Positions 1-8,952 of a DNA stretch of 64,000 nt are shown piece after piece. The translations under genes and the position numbers were made by a program. The stretch comes from Pacificitalea manganoxidans (lineage in GTDB: Bacteria > Pseudomonadota > Alphaproteobacteria > Rhodobacterales > Rhodobacteraceae): positions 2,294,001-2,358,000 of the forward strand of contig NZ_CP021404.1 in NCBI RefSeq assembly GCF_002504165.1, in the 5' to 3' direction. The notes below the pieces were generated by a model that was not told the DNA's origin, did not search any database, and saw only the letters and a program-made list of their open reading frames with translations. The stretch's first letter is position 1, and the number at the start of each line of letters is the position of its first letter.

Positions 1-1567
1 CACGCACGCCATGTTCCACCGCGTCGATCAGCACTTGCGGGTTCATCATGAACGAGCCGTCGCCGGTGAACGCCACACCATATTTCGGCTCCGCCACCCC
101 GGCAGCGCCCAGCAGGGCGGAGGTCGCGAACCCCATGTAGGAGGCCCCCGTTTCCGTCACGGTCTGGCCGACGGCGCTGTCCTCGACCACCTGAAACCCG
201 TTGGCCTGCACATCGCCTGCGTCGAAGAATTTCACCGCGCCGTGGGCGTTGGCGAACCGCGATACGATGTTGATCGCGGCGGGCTGGGTCAGCACCGGGC
301 GCTGCCAGACGGGATCCTCGACCGGTGCTTGGGCGAAACGCGCGCGTTTGAACGCGGTCCAGTCGTCTTTCTTGGCGGTGCAGGCGGCGGTCCAGTCACC
401 GGCGGGCTGCGGGCGCACGACCTCCAGCAGCCGTTCGATCACCGCGCCGATATCGCCGGGGAGCATCTCGGTATTGGCATAATGCGAAGCATCGTCGAGA
501 TCGCCGTTGATGTTGATCACCGCCTGTGCGCGGGGCCAGCCCGTGCCCGAACAATCCGCCTGACAGACCGCCCGAGAGCCGATGATGATCGCCAGATCGG
601 CGTTCTGCATCGCATGATTGCCGCTGATCGAGCCTTTGGACCCGCCGACATGCATGTTGAGCGGGTGATCGTCGGGCAGCACGCCGAGCGATCCGGGGGA
701 CAGCACCACCGGCGCATTGAGCGCCTCGGCCAGCCGCTGCACCGCCGCCGCATGGGTGCGGGTGCCGCCCCCGGCCTTGATCGCCACGCGTTTCGCGCCT
801 GCGATCAGATCGGCGGCACGGGTCAGCGCGTCCTGCCCGGCAGGCGCCAGCGTCGGCGCATTCAGGCGCCCCGGCAGCGTCGCAAGGTTCAGCGCGGTTT
901 GCTGCGGCTGGGTGTTGATGGGCGCCATGATGAAGAACGGCGCCGCGCGATAGGGGTGATGTACGCAGGCCGTGCCCCGGCGCAGGCAGTCGCGCAGCGC
1001 CTCGGGGGTGTGCAGCGTATAGGACTGCCCCATCAGCGCAGTGATCCGCCCGAACAGCCCCTGTTCGGCCTTCGGCACCTGCTGCATGTTGTAGCCTTCG
1101 CCGCGCGTCGTCTCATCTCCGTAGATGTGATACACGCCGATCCCGTTGGACGACGCCGCCAGCGCGCCCGCCATCGCCTGCAACCCGCCCGGGCCAATCG
1201 AGGTAATGACAGCGGGCGTTTCGCCATAGACCCACGCATGGGCGGTGGCGGCATGGGCCATCTCCACCTCGTTGCGGCAATTGATGCAGGTGGTCACGCC
1301 TTCTTCGGTATAGACGCGCAGCACCTCCCCCAGATCGGTTGAGCCGTGGCCGAAGATCGCGAAATAGGTCCGCACCCCCTGACGCAACAGGCCGATCACC
1401 AACGCTTCGCTCAGCGTGACCTCGATCACCTGCGCATCTGCGGCCAGCGCGGCAATGCCGCCCTCGGCCAGTCGCCGGGCCCGGGCGCGCAGGGCGTCTT
1501 CGGGCGTGGCTGCGGCGGATGTGGCCACCGAAATATCCGCTTCTTTGGGCGAAGTCCGCTCAAGCAT
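1..1567 (-). CDS. IolD-like thiamine-diphosphate-dependent enzyme (C-terminus cut by window edge)
   Basis: About 522 residues are visible, and the 3' end lies left of the window. The fold order is that of ThDP enzymes. The N-terminal PYR domain has FAIFGHG and the catalytic-Glu region CRNEVEMAHAA, and TSIGPGG follows. A central domain comes next, then the ThDP/Mg motif GDGSFMMN near the visible end. IFGHG, the SIGPGG stretch and SYMGF match my recollection of IolD (trihydroxycyclohexanedione hydrolase) better than acetolactate synthase, but the substrate is not determinable. The start ATG overlaps the tctA stop by 8 bases (ATGCTTGA), so the gene is translationally coupled to the TTT transporter. 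By inference it cleaves a C-C bond in the product of the upstream Mo hydroxylase and alcohol dehydrogenase. An acetolactate-synthase-like decarboxylase is the alternative. Confidence 0.8.
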   Translation of the reverse strand, partial: MLERTSPKEADISVATSAAATPEDALRARARRLAEGGIAALAADAQVIEVTLSEALVIGLLRQGVRTYFAIFGHGSTDLGEVLRVYTEEGVTTCINCRNEVEMAHAATAHAWVYGETPAVITSIGPGGLQAMAGALAASSNGIGVYHIYGDETTRGEGYNMQQVPKAEQGLFGRITALMGQSYTLHTPEALRDCLRRGTACVHHPYRAAPFFIMAPINTQPQQTALNLATLPGRLNAPTLAPAGQDALTRAADLIAGAKRVAIKAGGGTRTHAAAVQRLAEALNAPVVLSPGSLGVLPDDHPLNMHVGGSKGSISGNHAMQNADLAIIIGSRAVCQADCSGTGWPRAQAVININGDLDDASHYANTEMLPGDIGAVIERLLEVVRPQPAGDWTAACTAKKDDWTAFKRARFAQAPVEDPVWQRPVLTQPAAINIVSRFANAHGAVKFFDAGDVQANGFQVVEDSAVGQTVTETGASYMGFATSALLGAAGVAEPKYGVAFTGDGSFMMNPQVLIDAVEHGVR

Positions 1568-3071
1568 TGCTTTTCTCCGTCAGTTTGGTGGTCTTGCGCA
1601 GGCGCAGCCCGGAGGCGGTCTGAAGCGCGATGATCAGGGCGGCGAGCGCGAAGAAGCCCATCGCCACCGGGGATGTGTAGAAGATCGAGTAATGCCCGTC
1701 CGACAGCGCCATCGCGGTGCGGAACTCGTTTTCGAGTGTCGGCCCCAGCACCATGCCAAGGATCACGGGCGTCGTCGGGATGCCCATGCGCATCAGCCCG
1801 TAGGCCAGCCCCCCGATCACCGCCATCGTGTAGATGTCGAAGGCGGAGTTGCGCACCGTGTAGGCGCCGATGACGCAGAGCACGAGGATCACCACAGCCA
1901 GCAATTGCGGCGGCACGCGCAGGACGTAGACGAACAGCCGGATGCCTGCGAGTTGCAGCACCAGAATAAAGACATAGGCCATCACCACGGCGATATAGAT
2001 CCCGTAGACCTCGGTCTCGGACGTCATGAACAGCGCAGGCCCCGGTGTGATGCCGTGGATCATCAGCCCCGCCAGCACGATCGCGGTGGCCGGATCGCCG
2101 GGGATGCCCAGCGACAGCAGCGGGATGAGCGTGCCGCCGGTGACCGCGTTATTGGCGGTTTCCGGCGCGATCACGCCCTCGATTGCCCCCTTACCGAACC
2201 GTTCCGGCGTGGGCGAAAACCGCTTGGCGTTGTCATAGGCAAGGAAGGCCGCAATGGCGCCGCCGGTGCCGGGGATCGCCCCGATCACGGTGCCAATGGC
2301 CGAACAGCGCGCGATGAGCCAGCTGTTGCGCGCCAGCAGGCGAATGCCGGGCAATTCCGCGCGGAGGCTGCCGGTGCGGTTCACCTCTGTCGTGCCCCGG
2401 CTATGGCGGGCAAAGGTTTCGATGATGAACGGCACCGCGAACAACCCGATCATCGCCACCAGCAGGTTGACCCCCTGCAGCATGTTGATGGAGCCGAAGG
2501 TCAGCCGATTGACGCCGTCGATGGTGTCGATGCCGATGGTCATGACCATCAACCCGATTACGCCCGCGATCAGACCCTTGAGCATCGAACCCGACGCAAG
2601 GCCGCAGATCGTCGACATCCCGAACAGCACCAGCGCAAAGATCTCGGCCGGGCCGAACTTGATCGCCACCTGCGACACCAGATTGACGGACACCATCATC
2701 ACGATCAGCGAAAATATCCCGCCGATGGTCGAGACGATGACCGCAGTGCCGAGCGCGATGGAGGCACGCCCCTGTCGGGTCAACGGATAGCCGTCCAGCA
2801 CGGTGGCGGCGGCGGAAGGCGTGCCGGGGATGCCCAGCAGGATGGCGGACACCGATCCGCCGGTCATACCGCCGATATAGGTGCCCAGCAGCAGGCCGGT
2901 AGCCGGCACGGCATCCATGCCAAAGGTGATGGGCAGCGCCAGAGCCAGCGCCACGGTAAAGGTCAGCCCCGGGATCGAGCCAAAGATCAGCCCGATCAGG
3001 GTGCCCAGCCCCACCGCGCCGATGGCGATCGGGGTAAAGGCGGCGGCGGCGGCGAGAAGCAAATGATCCAT
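1560..3071 (-). CDS. tctA: Tripartite tricarboxylate transporter, large membrane subunit TctA
   Basis: 503 residues, the usual TctA length (about 500). This is the large permease subunit of a TTT secondary transporter. It is highly hydrophobic with about 10-12 membrane segments and the family signature ILLGIPGTPSAAATVLDGYP near the N-terminus, plus the second repeat LGIPGDPATAIVLAG. The start at MDHLLLAA is preferred over an upstream in-frame start, because the extra 22 residues are hydrophilic and unlike TctA. It lies 10 bases after tctB and is coupled to the downstream ThDP enzyme by an 8-base overlap. The TctC-B-A order is typical. The substrate is probably an organic acid or carboxylated ring; the sequence does not tell which. 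Confidence 0.93.
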   Translation of the reverse strand: MDHLLLAAAAAFTPIAIGAVGLGTLIGLIFGSIPGLTFTVALALALPITFGMDAVPATGLLLGTYIGGMTGGSVSAILLGIPGTPSAAATVLDGYPLTRQGRASIALGTAVIVSTIGGIFSLIVMMVSVNLVSQVAIKFGPAEIFALVLFGMSTICGLASGSMLKGLIAGVIGLMVMTIGIDTIDGVNRLTFGSINMLQGVNLLVAMIGLFAVPFIIETFARHSRGTTEVNRTGSLRAELPGIRLLARNSWLIARCSAIGTVIGAIPGTGGAIAAFLAYDNAKRFSPTPERFGKGAIEGVIAPETANNAVTGGTLIPLLSLGIPGDPATAIVLAGLMIHGITPGPALFMTSETEVYGIYIAVVMAYVFILVLQLAGIRLFVYVLRVPPQLLAVVILVLCVIGAYTVRNSAFDIYTMAVIGGLAYGLMRMGIPTTPVILGMVLGPTLENEFRTAMALSDGHYSIFYTSPVAMGFFALAALIIALQTASGLRLRKTTKLTEKSNA

Positions 3072-3081
3072 GTCTGTCCCC

Positions 3082-3735
3082 TCAGCCCAGCGAGATCCAG
3101 CTGCCACGGGCAAGCGGGATATCCAGTATCTGTCCAAAGATGAGCCAGCAGCCGAAGGTGATCCCGACGGTCATCAGCCCCACGCGCACCAACGACCGGT
3201 CGCGCAGGATCAGGAGCATCGTCGCCATGACGCACAGGCCGGTGGCGAGGGTGAAGCCGATTTTCTGCATGGCAAAGCCGTAAAGCACGAGCAGCCCCAG
3301 CGTGAGCGCCAGCATCACCAATTCAGCACGGCGGCTGGCGCTGTCCTCGGTCTCGGCGGTGGTGCTATCGGGTGCGTCGGGCGCGGTCTGGGTCACGGGC
3401 GCGCCTTCGGTCAAACGCGCGGCGGCGTTGCTGGCGCGTTCGTCCCGCACCCCGGCATCGCGGCGAACGTAAGCCTGCGCGGCGGCCACCGCATCTGCAC
3501 GGCGGCGGGCGGCTTCGGCACGGGCCTCGGGGTGGTTGCGGCGTTTAAGCGCCAGCGTCAGCATTCCCGCTCCGAACAGGCCCAGCAACACGCCCAGCAG
3601 CAGCGGGAAGGCGCGCGGCCCCACATCGCCATGCCCGGTGCCGGGTGGAATGGTCTGCCACACCATGCCGCACCAAATCACGGCAATGGTGATCAGAATG
3701 CCGGCGGTTGCAATATCCTTGGTCTGGCGGTTCAT
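3082..3735 (-). CDS. tctB: Tripartite tricarboxylate transporter, small membrane subunit TctB
   Basis: 217 residues; the start at MNRQTKDIATAG follows a GGGAGGA ribosome-binding site. TctB is the small, poorly conserved membrane subunit that partners TctA. There are four hydrophobic segments: two near the N-terminus (residues about 9-28 and 44-62) and two near the C-terminus. Between them is a long hydrophilic Ala/Thr/Glu-rich cytoplasmic or periplasmic loop (about residues 65-130), larger than in compact TctB proteins. Identification rests on position between tctC and tctA and on topology more than on motifs. Confidence 0.85.
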   Translation of the reverse strand: MNRQTKDIATAGILITIAVIWCGMVWQTIPPGTGHGDVGPRAFPLLLGVLLGLFGAGMLTLALKRRNHPEARAEAARRRADAVAAAQAYVRRDAGVRDERASNAAARLTEGAPVTQTAPDAPDSTTAETEDSASRRAELVMLALTLGLLVLYGFAMQKIGFTLATGLCVMATMLLILRDRSLVRVGLMTVGITFGCWLIFGQILDIPLARGSWISLG

Positions 3736-3957
3736 CGGATGATCCTCCCCGAGCTTGCGGGCGCGTATCGATGCGGGTGGCGGGCGGGCGGCGGTGCGCT
3801 GGAATGAATGAATGTCATGAGGGGCACAGGCGCTGAGCGGCGGCGTTGGCCCGGTGATCGCCGTTGCGATGATGGCAACCGCGGGCCGGTCCGGCATAGC
3901 GCGCTGCGGCAGGTGCCGTGGCAGGCAAAAGGCGCAGGCGACAGGTGCGGGCGAGAA

Positions 3958-3994
3958 ACCCGTCCCGGCAGCGTGTCATGCCACCGGGACGGGT
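3958..3994 (-). terminator. Stem-loop between tctC and tctB (no U-run)
   Basis: A perfect 11-bp inverted repeat (ACCCGTCCCGG, 3958-3968; CCGGGACGGGT, 3984-3994) with a 15-base loop begins 9 bases after the tctC stop. No T-run follows in the direction of transcription. It is therefore more likely a 3' mRNA-stabilising or partial-attenuation hairpin, letting the binding protein be made in excess over the permease, than a full terminator. Confidence 0.6.
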
Positions 3995-4002
3995 CTGCCG
4001 GG

Positions 4003-4974
4003 TCACTCGGTGACGCCCAGTTCTGTCAGCAGGTCGGCGTAGAACGCATCGTCCTTGGCGATCTGTTCGCCAAAGGCCGCGTTGTCCATGTAAGCCGGCT
4101 CGAAGCCCAGATTGACCGATGCTTCCTTGAACGCGTCGGTTTCGGTCGCGGCGCGCGCGGCCTCCTGCAACTTCATCACCACGTCCTCAGGCGTGCCTTT
4201 GGGAGCGGCCAGCCCGCGCCACATGGTGATGTCGATATCGACGCCCTGCTCGGCCGCCGTAGGCACATCGGGCATCAGGTCGATCCGGTCCGCGCCGGTG
4301 ACGGCCAGAACCGACAGATCGCCGCTTTCGACATAGGACTTGAACTGTCCGGGCCACTGGATCGCGGCGTCGATGCGCCCGCCGAGCAATTCGACCGGGG
4401 CTTTGCCATCGCCGTAGGAGATGTAGGTGACCTTGTCCCCCAGACCCATCGCATCGAACAGCGCAGCGGAGGTCAGGTGGGTAAAGCTGCCCTTGCCGGA
4501 AATCCCGACCTTCAGGGTGCCCTCCATGTCCATTGCCGCGGCTTTCATGGCGTCGAGACTGTCCCAACCGCTATCGGCCCGCACGGCGAGTGCGGGAACT
4601 TCGCTGGACACCCGCGCAATCGGCACAAAGGCCGAATAGTCGAACGGGATCTTGCCGGTATGGTGCGCGGTGTTGATCGAGTTGGAATTCCACACGATGG
4701 AATAGCCGTCGGGGCGCGTGCCCTGAACATAGGCATATCCCACAGCGCCGCCGCCACCGGGCCGACTGACCGGCACAACGGGCGAGCCAAGCTCGTCCGC
4801 CATCAGTTCCGCCAGCAGCTGCGCGATGGTGTTCGCGGTGCCACCGAACAGCACGGTCATCTCGACCGGCTTTTCGGGGTATTCCGCACGCACGGGCGTG
4901 GGTGCGGTGATCCCGGCTGTGAACAGTGCGGCACCTGCCGCGGCTGCGATCAGCCCCTTGATTGATCCAGACAT
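4003..4974 (-). CDS. tctC: Tripartite tricarboxylate transporter substrate-binding protein TctC (Bug family)
   Basis: 323 residues with a Sec signal peptide (about residues 1-30, cleavage after PVRA) and then EYPEKPVEMTVLFGGTANT, the usual start of a mature Bug/TctC protein. PGGGGAVGYAY and GYSIVWNSNS are typical ligand-pocket strands, and the length is standard. It binds substrate in the periplasm and delivers it to TctAB. A strong GGGAGGA site precedes the ATG. It is the first transporter gene after the Mo hydroxylase genes, suggesting that its ligand is that enzyme's substrate. Bug proteins bind diverse carboxylates including aromatic ones, so no specific ligand is claimed. Confidence 0.92.
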   Translation of the reverse strand: MSGSIKGLIAAAAGAALFTAGITAPTPVRAEYPEKPVEMTVLFGGTANTIAQLLAELMADELGSPVVPVSRPGGGGAVGYAYVQGTRPDGYSIVWNSNSINTAHHTGKIPFDYSAFVPIARVSSEVPALAVRADSGWDSLDAMKAAAMDMEGTLKVGISGKGSFTHLTSAALFDAMGLGDKVTYISYGDGKAPVELLGGRIDAAIQWPGQFKSYVESGDLSVLAVTGADRIDLMPDVPTAAEQGVDIDITMWRGLAAPKGTPEDVVMKLQEAARAATETDAFKEASVNLGFEPAYMDNAAFGEQIAKDDAFYADLLTELGVTE

Positions 4975-5066
4975 TCAATCCTCCCTGGTTGGTATCCGGT
5001 GTGGCGTGAAGTCACGCGGTCGGGGCCTCCTCCGCCCCTGTTGATCCGCGCGGGCGATGCGGGTGC

Positions 5067-6083
5067 TCAGGCGGGGGCGGGTTCCCCCTCCTGTGCGGCG
5101 CGCCTGTCGGCCAGCGCCGCGAGGATCTTCTCGGGCGTGGCGGGCAACGAAGTGATGCGAATGCCGATGGCGTCATAGATCGCGTTCATCACGGCGGGCG
5201 CGGTCGGCACCAGCGCAGGCTCGCCGATACCCTTTGCACCCAGCGGGCTGAGCGGATCGGGGTCCTCGACGATCGAGCAATTGATCTGCGGCACATCGAG
5301 CGATGTGGGCAGGATATACTTGGCGAACCCGTGGGTTACAGGGTGACCCTCATGGGTCTGGTAGTCCTCCATCAAGGCCTGACCCAGACCTTGGACAACG
5401 CCGCCCTCGATCTGACCTTCGACGCCGCGCGGGTTGATCGCCCGGCCCACGTCATGCGCGGCCCAGATGCCCAACACCTGCACCTCGCCGGTGAGGGTGT
5501 CGACCTCGACCTCCGCGACCTGCGTGCCAAAGACATAGGCCTGCCACGGGCTGCCGCTGCCATCGACAGGGTCAAGCCCGGTGCCATGCGCGGTAAAACT
5601 GCCAGACCCCACAGGCACGACGCCGCGCGCCTTGCAAAGGGCTACGGCCTCCTCCATCGAGATGCGCTTGTTGGTGTGCTCGGCCCAGAGCACCCCGTCG
5701 AAGCTGCGCAGATTCTCAATCGGCACTTCCCACAGTTCGGCGATCTGCTCAAACAGCCGCGCCTTGGCATCGCGGCAGGCCAGCGCCACGGAATTGCCGA
5801 TCATGTAGGTCTGCCGGGTCGCGCCCGCATGGGCGGCCTCGGGCGAGCGGGCGGTGTCGTTATCGCCGATGGTGACCTGTTCGGGCTTGATGCCCAACTC
5901 CTCGGCGGCGACCTGACTGAGCAGCGTCAGGATGCCCTCGCCGATCTCGGTCACGCCGGTCACCACCTTAGCGGTGCCGCCGTCATCCAGTTCGGCCCAT
6001 GCACCCGCCCGGTCAATCGTGGCCGTGCGCGCGATGCCATACCAGCTTGCCGCCATGCCGCGGCCTCGCATCATCCGTTTCAT
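5067..6083 (-). CDS. Molybdenum hydroxylase, separate C-terminal half of the Mo-binding subunit (NdhM-like)
   Basis: 338 residues, equivalent to the second Mo-binding domain of xanthine dehydrogenase large subunits. It starts at the conserved MWYGI-like stretch (GRGMAASWYGIA) and ends with the catalytic-glutamate motif GAKGIGEPA (Glu288), followed by PTAPAVMNAI. It is not a full large subunit: domain I is on the preceding gene, joined by an ATGA stop/start overlap (6080-6083). A large subunit split at exactly this linker, with sizes near 50 and 37 kDa, is known from Eubacterium barkeri nicotinate dehydrogenase (NdhL/NdhM). It could instead be a single-base frameshift in a fused gene, but the break at a linker with a plausible start argues for a real split. 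Confidence 0.82.
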   Translation of the reverse strand: MKRMMRGRGMAASWYGIARTATIDRAGAWAELDDGGTAKVVTGVTEIGEGILTLLSQVAAEELGIKPEQVTIGDNDTARSPEAAHAGATRQTYMIGNSVALACRDAKARLFEQIAELWEVPIENLRSFDGVLWAEHTNKRISMEEAVALCKARGVVPVGSGSFTAHGTGLDPVDGSGSPWQAYVFGTQVAEVEVDTLTGEVQVLGIWAAHDVGRAINPRGVEGQIEGGVVQGLGQALMEDYQTHEGHPVTHGFAKYILPTSLDVPQINCSIVEDPDPLSPLGAKGIGEPALVPTAPAVMNAIYDAIGIRITSLPATPEKILAALADRRAAQEGEPAPA

Positions 6084-7960
6084 GACGCCACCTTCTCGAT
6101 CTGGGTCTTCGCCTCGTGGAACCGCGCGCCAAGTTTGCAAGGCGCGCGCGTGTCGGGCCCGCCAAGATCGCCCCGGCTTTCGCCCCGTGCGGTCGGTGCG
6201 CCCGGCTCCCAGCGGCTGGCAGTCTCCGCCGCCTCCAGCACGCGGTCGATGGACGCGCTGTTGAGCTTCTGCTGCGTATGGGTGAACGAGCCCGCGCGAT
6301 ACATGTTGCGGCGCCGGATCTCGAACGGGTCAAGCCCCAGCCGCTCCGCCGCGATGTCCATCATGCTCTCGGTCGCGAATTGCGCCTGCATCCCGCCAAA
6401 GGTGCGGAACGCCCCCGACGGCGTGTTGTTGGTGTAAACCACGCGGGTATCGACCTTCAGGTTTTCAATCTCATACGGTCCGCAGCTGAGGATCGCGGCT
6501 TTGCGCATCACCCCTTCGGACGACATCCCGTAGGCGCCCCCGTCGGATAGCATGTCGAACTCCACCGCGGTGATCCGGCCATCGTTGGTCAGGCCCATCC
6601 GGTAGCGCGTCAGCGACGGGTGCCGCTTGGCCGAGCAGACGATGCTTTCCTCGCGGGTGAAGACCAGCCGCACCGGACGATGGGTTTTCATTGCCGCAAG
6701 CGCCAGCATCCCCTGATAGATCATGTCCTCCTTGCCGCCGAAACCGCCGCCGACCGGGCTCATGATGAAGCGCACCTTGTTGATGGGCTTGTCAATGATA
6801 TGCGACAGCATGTGACGGTGGTGGGTGATGTTCTGGCTGGGAGACACCACGGTCACCACGTCGTCGTGGTCGACATAGGCCAGCCCGGCCTCCGGCTCCA
6901 GATAGGCATGTTCGACCTGCTGGGTCGAAAACGTCTCCTCCAAAATCACATCGGCTGCGGCGAACCCGGCCTCCAGATCGCCTTTGCGTACGGGAATATG
7001 CTTGACCACGTTGTCGCCCGCGTAGTCGTGGATCACCGGCGCGCCCGGCTCCAGCGCCTGCGTGGGGTCGAACAGGCCCGGCAATTCGCGATAGGCGACC
7101 TTGATATGTGCCAGCGCCTCACGGGCGATGCGGGGCGTGTCGGCGGCTACGGCGGCCACGGCCTCGCCCACATGGCGCACCTTGCCGCGCGCCATCACCG
7201 GCTGGTCATGCACGAAGACGCCAAAGCCATCCTCCCCCGGCACATCGGCGGAGGTGATGACGCAATGGACACCGGGCAGCGCCTCGGCGGCGGAGGTGTC
7301 GATGGACACGATTTCCGCATGGGCATGAGGGCTGCGCAGAACCTGCATATGCAGCATGCCCTGCATCACCATATCAGCGGCATATTGCAGACGGCCGGAC
7401 ACTTTCGACGGCGCGTCGAGCCTGCGGACGTTATTGCCGATATAGCTTTCGCCCGCCGCGTCAGCGTCCAGCACCGTTTGCGGCGCGCGCCCTGCGATCA
7501 CGTCACGGGCGATTTCGACGGCCTCGAAGATCTTGGTGTAGCCGGTGCAGCGGCAGATATTGCCGCCCATGCGCTCCTTGATTTCCTCGATGCCTGCATC
7601 GGGGTTCTCGCGCAGGGTGCTGGTCGCGGCCATGACCATGCCGGGGATGCAAAATCCGCACTGGCTAGCGCCGGTCTTGTGAAACGCTTTCTGCACCGGG
7701 GTAAGATCGCCCGGCGTCGCCAGCCCCTCGACTGTCTCGATCGTGGTGCCTTGGGCCTTTGCGGCGGGCATCAGGCAGGATTTCACCAGCTTGCCGTCGA
7801 CAAAGACGCTACAGGTGCCGCATTCGCCCGCGCCGCAGCCTTCCTTGGTGCCGGTCAGCGCGAGATCCTCGCGCAGCAGGTCCAGCAGGCGGTAGCTTGG
7901 GTCCACCTTGCGGGCGACCCGGCGGCCATTGACGGTAAAGTCGATATCGCAATCAGACAT
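6080..7960 (-). CDS. Molybdenum hydroxylase, fused 2Fe-2S subunit and N-terminal half of the Mo-binding subunit
   Basis: 626 residues. Residues 1-160 form the two-cluster 2Fe-2S domain: a plant-ferredoxin-type cluster (Cys42, Cys47, Cys50, Cys62) and a second cluster (Cys101, Cys104, Cys136, Cys138). Residues about 170-590 hold the hammerhead domain and first Mo-pterin domain of xanthine dehydrogenases, with VGGGFGGKE (403-411) and GAFRTFGG (516-523). The protein then stops at a linker, and domain II is the next gene. A small subunit fused to half a large subunit is unusual. The start overlaps the FAD-subunit stop by 8 bases. The enzyme hydroxylates a heterocycle, purine, aldehyde or similar substrate with water-derived oxygen; the real substrate is unknown. 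Confidence 0.88.
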   Translation of the reverse strand: MSDCDIDFTVNGRRVARKVDPSYRLLDLLREDLALTGTKEGCGAGECGTCSVFVDGKLVKSCLMPAAKAQGTTIETVEGLATPGDLTPVQKAFHKTGASQCGFCIPGMVMAATSTLRENPDAGIEEIKERMGGNICRCTGYTKIFEAVEIARDVIAGRAPQTVLDADAAGESYIGNNVRRLDAPSKVSGRLQYAADMVMQGMLHMQVLRSPHAHAEIVSIDTSAAEALPGVHCVITSADVPGEDGFGVFVHDQPVMARGKVRHVGEAVAAVAADTPRIAREALAHIKVAYRELPGLFDPTQALEPGAPVIHDYAGDNVVKHIPVRKGDLEAGFAAADVILEETFSTQQVEHAYLEPEAGLAYVDHDDVVTVVSPSQNITHHRHMLSHIIDKPINKVRFIMSPVGGGFGGKEDMIYQGMLALAAMKTHRPVRLVFTREESIVCSAKRHPSLTRYRMGLTNDGRITAVEFDMLSDGGAYGMSSEGVMRKAAILSCGPYEIENLKVDTRVVYTNNTPSGAFRTFGGMQAQFATESMMDIAAERLGLDPFEIRRRNMYRAGSFTHTQQKLNSASIDRVLEAAETASRWEPGAPTARGESRGDLGGPDTRAPCKLGARFHEAKTQIEKVAS

Positions 7961-8864
7961 GGCTCGTCTCCCTCATCTCGGGGGTTGGCTTGGGCGCGCC
8001 GAGCGCCACGAGGGCGTCCTCGATCGCGGCTTCGACGAAGCCACCGACCACGGCGCGGCGATAGGCGATCCGGCTGCGCGAGGCGACGAGATCGGCCATG
8101 CCGACCGACGCGCGCGCCACCAGTTCACGGGTCATCGGTTGACCCTTCAGCATCTTTTCGGTTTCATAGAGGCGGATGGGGCGCGGGCCGATCCCGCCAA
8201 GCGCCAGCCGCACATCCTCGAACACTTGCCCGTCGGTTTTCACCAACCCGGCGCAGCAGATCGCGGAAATCACCAGCGACCGGCGTTGCCCGACCTTCTG
8301 GAACGAGCCGCCATAGCCCGGCATCGCGTCAAGCGTGACCGAGGTCGCGATTTCACCCGGCGCGAGATCGGTTTTCCCCGGTCCGGTGATGAAATCGGCA
8401 ATGGCCATGCTGCGGGTGCGGACCTCGCCGCCCTCCAGCCGGGCCAGTTCGATGGTGCCGTCATGGGTCAGAACCGGCGGAATACCGTCCCCGGCGGGCG
8501 AGGCGTTGACCACATTGCCCACCAGCGTCGCCTGCTGGCGGATCTGGTCATCGGCGAACCACGCGGCGCAATATGGCAGGTTCGGTAGCAGGCGGATCAG
8601 CTCCGCGTCCTCCAGAAACTGCTGGTAGACCACATTCGCGCCCAGCCGGACTTTATCTCCGGTGACGCTGTAGCCCTGCAATTCGGCCACGCGGGTGACG
8701 TCGAGCATCATTGGCAGGTGAACGTCCCCTGCCCGCCCTTCGCGGGCCCAGGGCAGGATGTCGGTGGCGCCAGCCACCAGCCGGCTGCCCTCGGGCGCGG
8801 TGGACCAGATTTCCAGCGCCTCCGCCAGGGTCCGGGGCATCAGATAGGTGTCACAGGTGAGCAT
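7953..8864 (-). CDS. Molybdenum hydroxylase FAD-binding subunit
   Basis: 303 residues, the standard length for the medium (about 33 kDa) CoxM/XdhB-type FAD subunit. The FAD-binding loop VAGATDILPWAREG (about 30-43) and the second flavin motif LVGNVVNASPAGD are both present, and the CO-dehydrogenase-flavoprotein C-terminal domain follows. It passes electrons from the 2Fe-2S centres to an acceptor. It is the first of the three hydroxylase genes, 88 bases after the alcohol dehydrogenase gene, and its stop overlaps the next start (ATGTCTGA). Confidence 0.92.
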   Translation of the reverse strand: MLTCDTYLMPRTLAEALEIWSTAPEGSRLVAGATDILPWAREGRAGDVHLPMMLDVTRVAELQGYSVTGDKVRLGANVVYQQFLEDAELIRLLPNLPYCAAWFADDQIRQQATLVGNVVNASPAGDGIPPVLTHDGTIELARLEGGEVRTRSMAIADFITGPGKTDLAPGEIATSVTLDAMPGYGGSFQKVGQRRSLVISAICCAGLVKTDGQVFEDVRLALGGIGPRPIRLYETEKMLKGQPMTRELVARASVGMADLVASRSRIAYRRAVVGGFVEAAIEDALVALGAPKPTPEMRETSHV

Positions 8865-8952
8865 GATCTGCCCTTGCCTCCTCGAACGTGATCATCGGGA
8901 CGGGATGGCCCGGCGCCCTGCTTGTGGGCGGGCGCCGGGCCGGATCGGGGGA

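Noticed and set aside
1416-3143. A 575-codon plus-strand frame opposite tctA, and similar long frames opposite tctC, the Mo hydroxylase, ntrX, ntrY, ntrC and dctB
   Set aside because: All are shadows of confidently identified genes on the other strand with no domain signal of their own.
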